From Desulfobacterales bacterium (GTDB lineage: Bacteria > Desulfobacterota > Desulfobacteria > Desulfobacterales > Desulfobacteraceae), in NCBI GenBank assembly GCA_022361315.1, contig JAKSBB010000286.1:1-7177 (forward strand): a DNA stretch of 7,177 bases, in the 5' to 3' direction. How positions within the stretch are numbered: the first letter of the stretch is position 1; each line of letters opens with the position of its first letter. Made by a program: the position numbers and the translations under genes. The notes below the pieces were generated by a model. The model saw only the letters and a list, made by a program, of their open reading frames with translations, was not told the DNA's origin and searched no databases. Shown here one piece after another: positions 6,259-7,177 of this stretch.

Positions 6259-7177
6259 ATGAAAAATGATTTAAAAGTGTTTTCAGGCGGTTCCAATGCC
6301 AGCCTTGCCCAGGCCATCTGCGATGATATCGGGATTCCCTTGAGCCCCCTTTCCACCTCCCGTTTTTCCAACGACAATTTATTTGTCCAGGTCGGGGAAA
6401 GTGTCCGGGAAGAAGATGTATTTGTGGTCCAGTCCTTCACCGAACCTGTCAGTGACAATATCATGTCCCTGATGATGACGCTGGACGCCCTGAGAAGCGC
6501 CTCAGCCAAGCGGATCACCGCAGTTATCCCCTATTACTCCTATGCCCGCTCCGATAAAAAAGACGCCCCGCGGATCTCCATTGCCGGCCGCCTGATAGCC
6601 GACCTGCTCAAAACCGCAGGGGCCAACCGCGTCCTGACCATGGACCTCCACGCCGATTCCGTCCACGGTTTTTTCAGCATGCCGGTGGATCACCTCACGG
6701 CCATGCCCACCATCTGCGATTATTTTGCCGGCCACCTGGATCTGTCCAACGTGGTGGTGGTGGCCACGGATGCCGGTGGCGCCAAACGGGCCGGCCGCTT
6801 TGCCAAGCGCCTCAACACCTCCCTTGCCATCATAGACAAACGCCGCATCAGCGACTCCGATGTTAAACAGGGCCTTGTGGTGGGCAATGTCAAAGGACAC
6901 GATGCCATTATCTTCGATGATGAAATCTCCACCGGCGGCACCCTGGTCACCACCGTGGAAACCCTGAAAGCTGCCGGGGCCAGGGACATTTACGTGGGCG
7001 CCACCCATCCGGTGCTCTGCGGTAAGGCTGTTGAAAACCTCAGCAAAGCCCCCATCAAGGAGATCGTTGTGGCCAACACGGTGGATGTTCCCGGGGAAAA
7101 ACAATTCCCCGGCCTGACGGTCCTGTCTGCGGCCCCGTTGTTTTCCCAGGCCATCCAGCGGATTCATACCGGTGAGA
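6259..7177 (+). CDS. prs: Ribose-phosphate pyrophosphokinase (PRPP synthetase), 3' partial
   Basis: Makes 5-phosphoribosyl-1-diphosphate from ribose-5-phosphate and ATP in the cytoplasm, the precursor for purine, pyrimidine, His, Trp and NAD synthesis. 306 residues are visible and the frame runs off the window; family members are about 310-320 long, so only a few residues are missing. Landmarks: FSGGSNASLAQAI near the N-terminus, SFTEPVSDNIM (59-69), KRITAVIPYYSYARSDKKDA (84-103) at the ATP site, catalytic-region MDLHA with His131, ATDAGG (169-174), flexible-loop DKRR (193-196), and the PRPP-binding loop FDDEISTGGT (219-228). The ATG at 6259 matches the usual N-terminus although its ribosome binding site is poor (CGGGAAAG). 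Several positions differ from the textbook enzyme: YARSD instead of YARQD, DLHADSVHGFF instead of a DLHxxQIQGFF, and DDEIST in the PRPP loop. It reads as a true but divergent member. The genes often next to prs, such as ispE, are not upstream. Confidence 0.95.
   Translation, partial: MKNDLKVFSGGSNASLAQAICDDIGIPLSPLSTSRFSNDNLFVQVGESVREEDVFVVQSFTEPVSDNIMSLMMTLDALRSASAKRITAVIPYYSYARSDKKDAPRISIAGRLIADLLKTAGANRVLTMDLHADSVHGFFSMPVDHLTAMPTICDYFAGHLDLSNVVVVATDAGGAKRAGRFAKRLNTSLAIIDKRRISDSDVKQGLVVGNVKGHDAIIFDDEISTGGTLVTTVETLKAAGARDIYVGATHPVLCGKAVENLSKAPIKEIVVANTVDVPGEKQFPGLTVLSAAPLFSQAIQRIHTGE

Noticed and set aside
6502..7167. 221-codon open frame on the minus strand
   Set aside because: It is antisense to prs, with a His/Gly-rich product of low complexity typical of a shadow frame.

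Overview
The window looks like chromosomal DNA of a Gram-negative environmental bacterium, most likely a sulfate-reducing Desulfobacterota member (Desulfobacteraceae-like). This is an inference from three things: the density of two-component and cyclic-di-GMP signalling genes, a small STAS-like protein with a Cys-rich tail of a type I associate with that group, and the style of the PRPP synthetase. There are no rRNA, tRNA, CRISPR or complete mobile elements, and no defence system or obvious biosynthetic cluster.

Layout: (1) positions 1-1049, plus strand: the 3' part of a membrane histidine kinase of the 7TMR-DISM/HisKA_3 type, cut by the window start. (2) 1050-1396: a gap without a convincing gene, holding an imperfect inverted repeat and, at its right end, a rho-independent terminator that serves the minus-strand gene. 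(3) 1397-1672, minus: a 91-residue protein of unknown function with its own promoter, ribosome binding site and terminator. (4) 1862-2242, minus: a 126-residue STAS-like protein with a C-terminal CX3CX2CXC cluster and a good sigma-70-type promoter in the divergent gap. (5) 2380-3894 and 3919-6108, plus: a membrane histidine kinase followed 24 bp later by a REC-PAS-GGDEF-EAL protein. (6) 6259 to the window end, plus: ribose-phosphate pyrophosphokinase (prs), lacking only its last few residues.

The genes of block (5) read as a two-gene signalling unit. The kinase has no receiver of its own and the next gene starts with an intact receiver, so phosphate probably flows from kinase His165 to receiver Asp54. 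That would control the synthesis or breakdown of cyclic-di-GMP by a protein whose GGDEF, product-inhibition and EAL residues all look intact. The first kinase is of a type that normally works with a NarL/LuxR-family regulator; none is present in this window. prs is housekeeping (nucleotide, His and Trp precursor supply) and is probably not functionally linked to the signalling genes.

Base composition differs by eye: 60-base lines I counted were 43% and 52% GC in the first kinase (lines starting 781 and 481), 70% in the GGDEF-EAL gene (line 4981) and 65% in prs (line 6601). I see no clearly novel system. The best second looks are the His-less C-terminal domain of the second kinase, the STAS protein with a metal-binding-like tail and no usual phospho-Ser, the orphan 91-residue gene, and the leader of prs.
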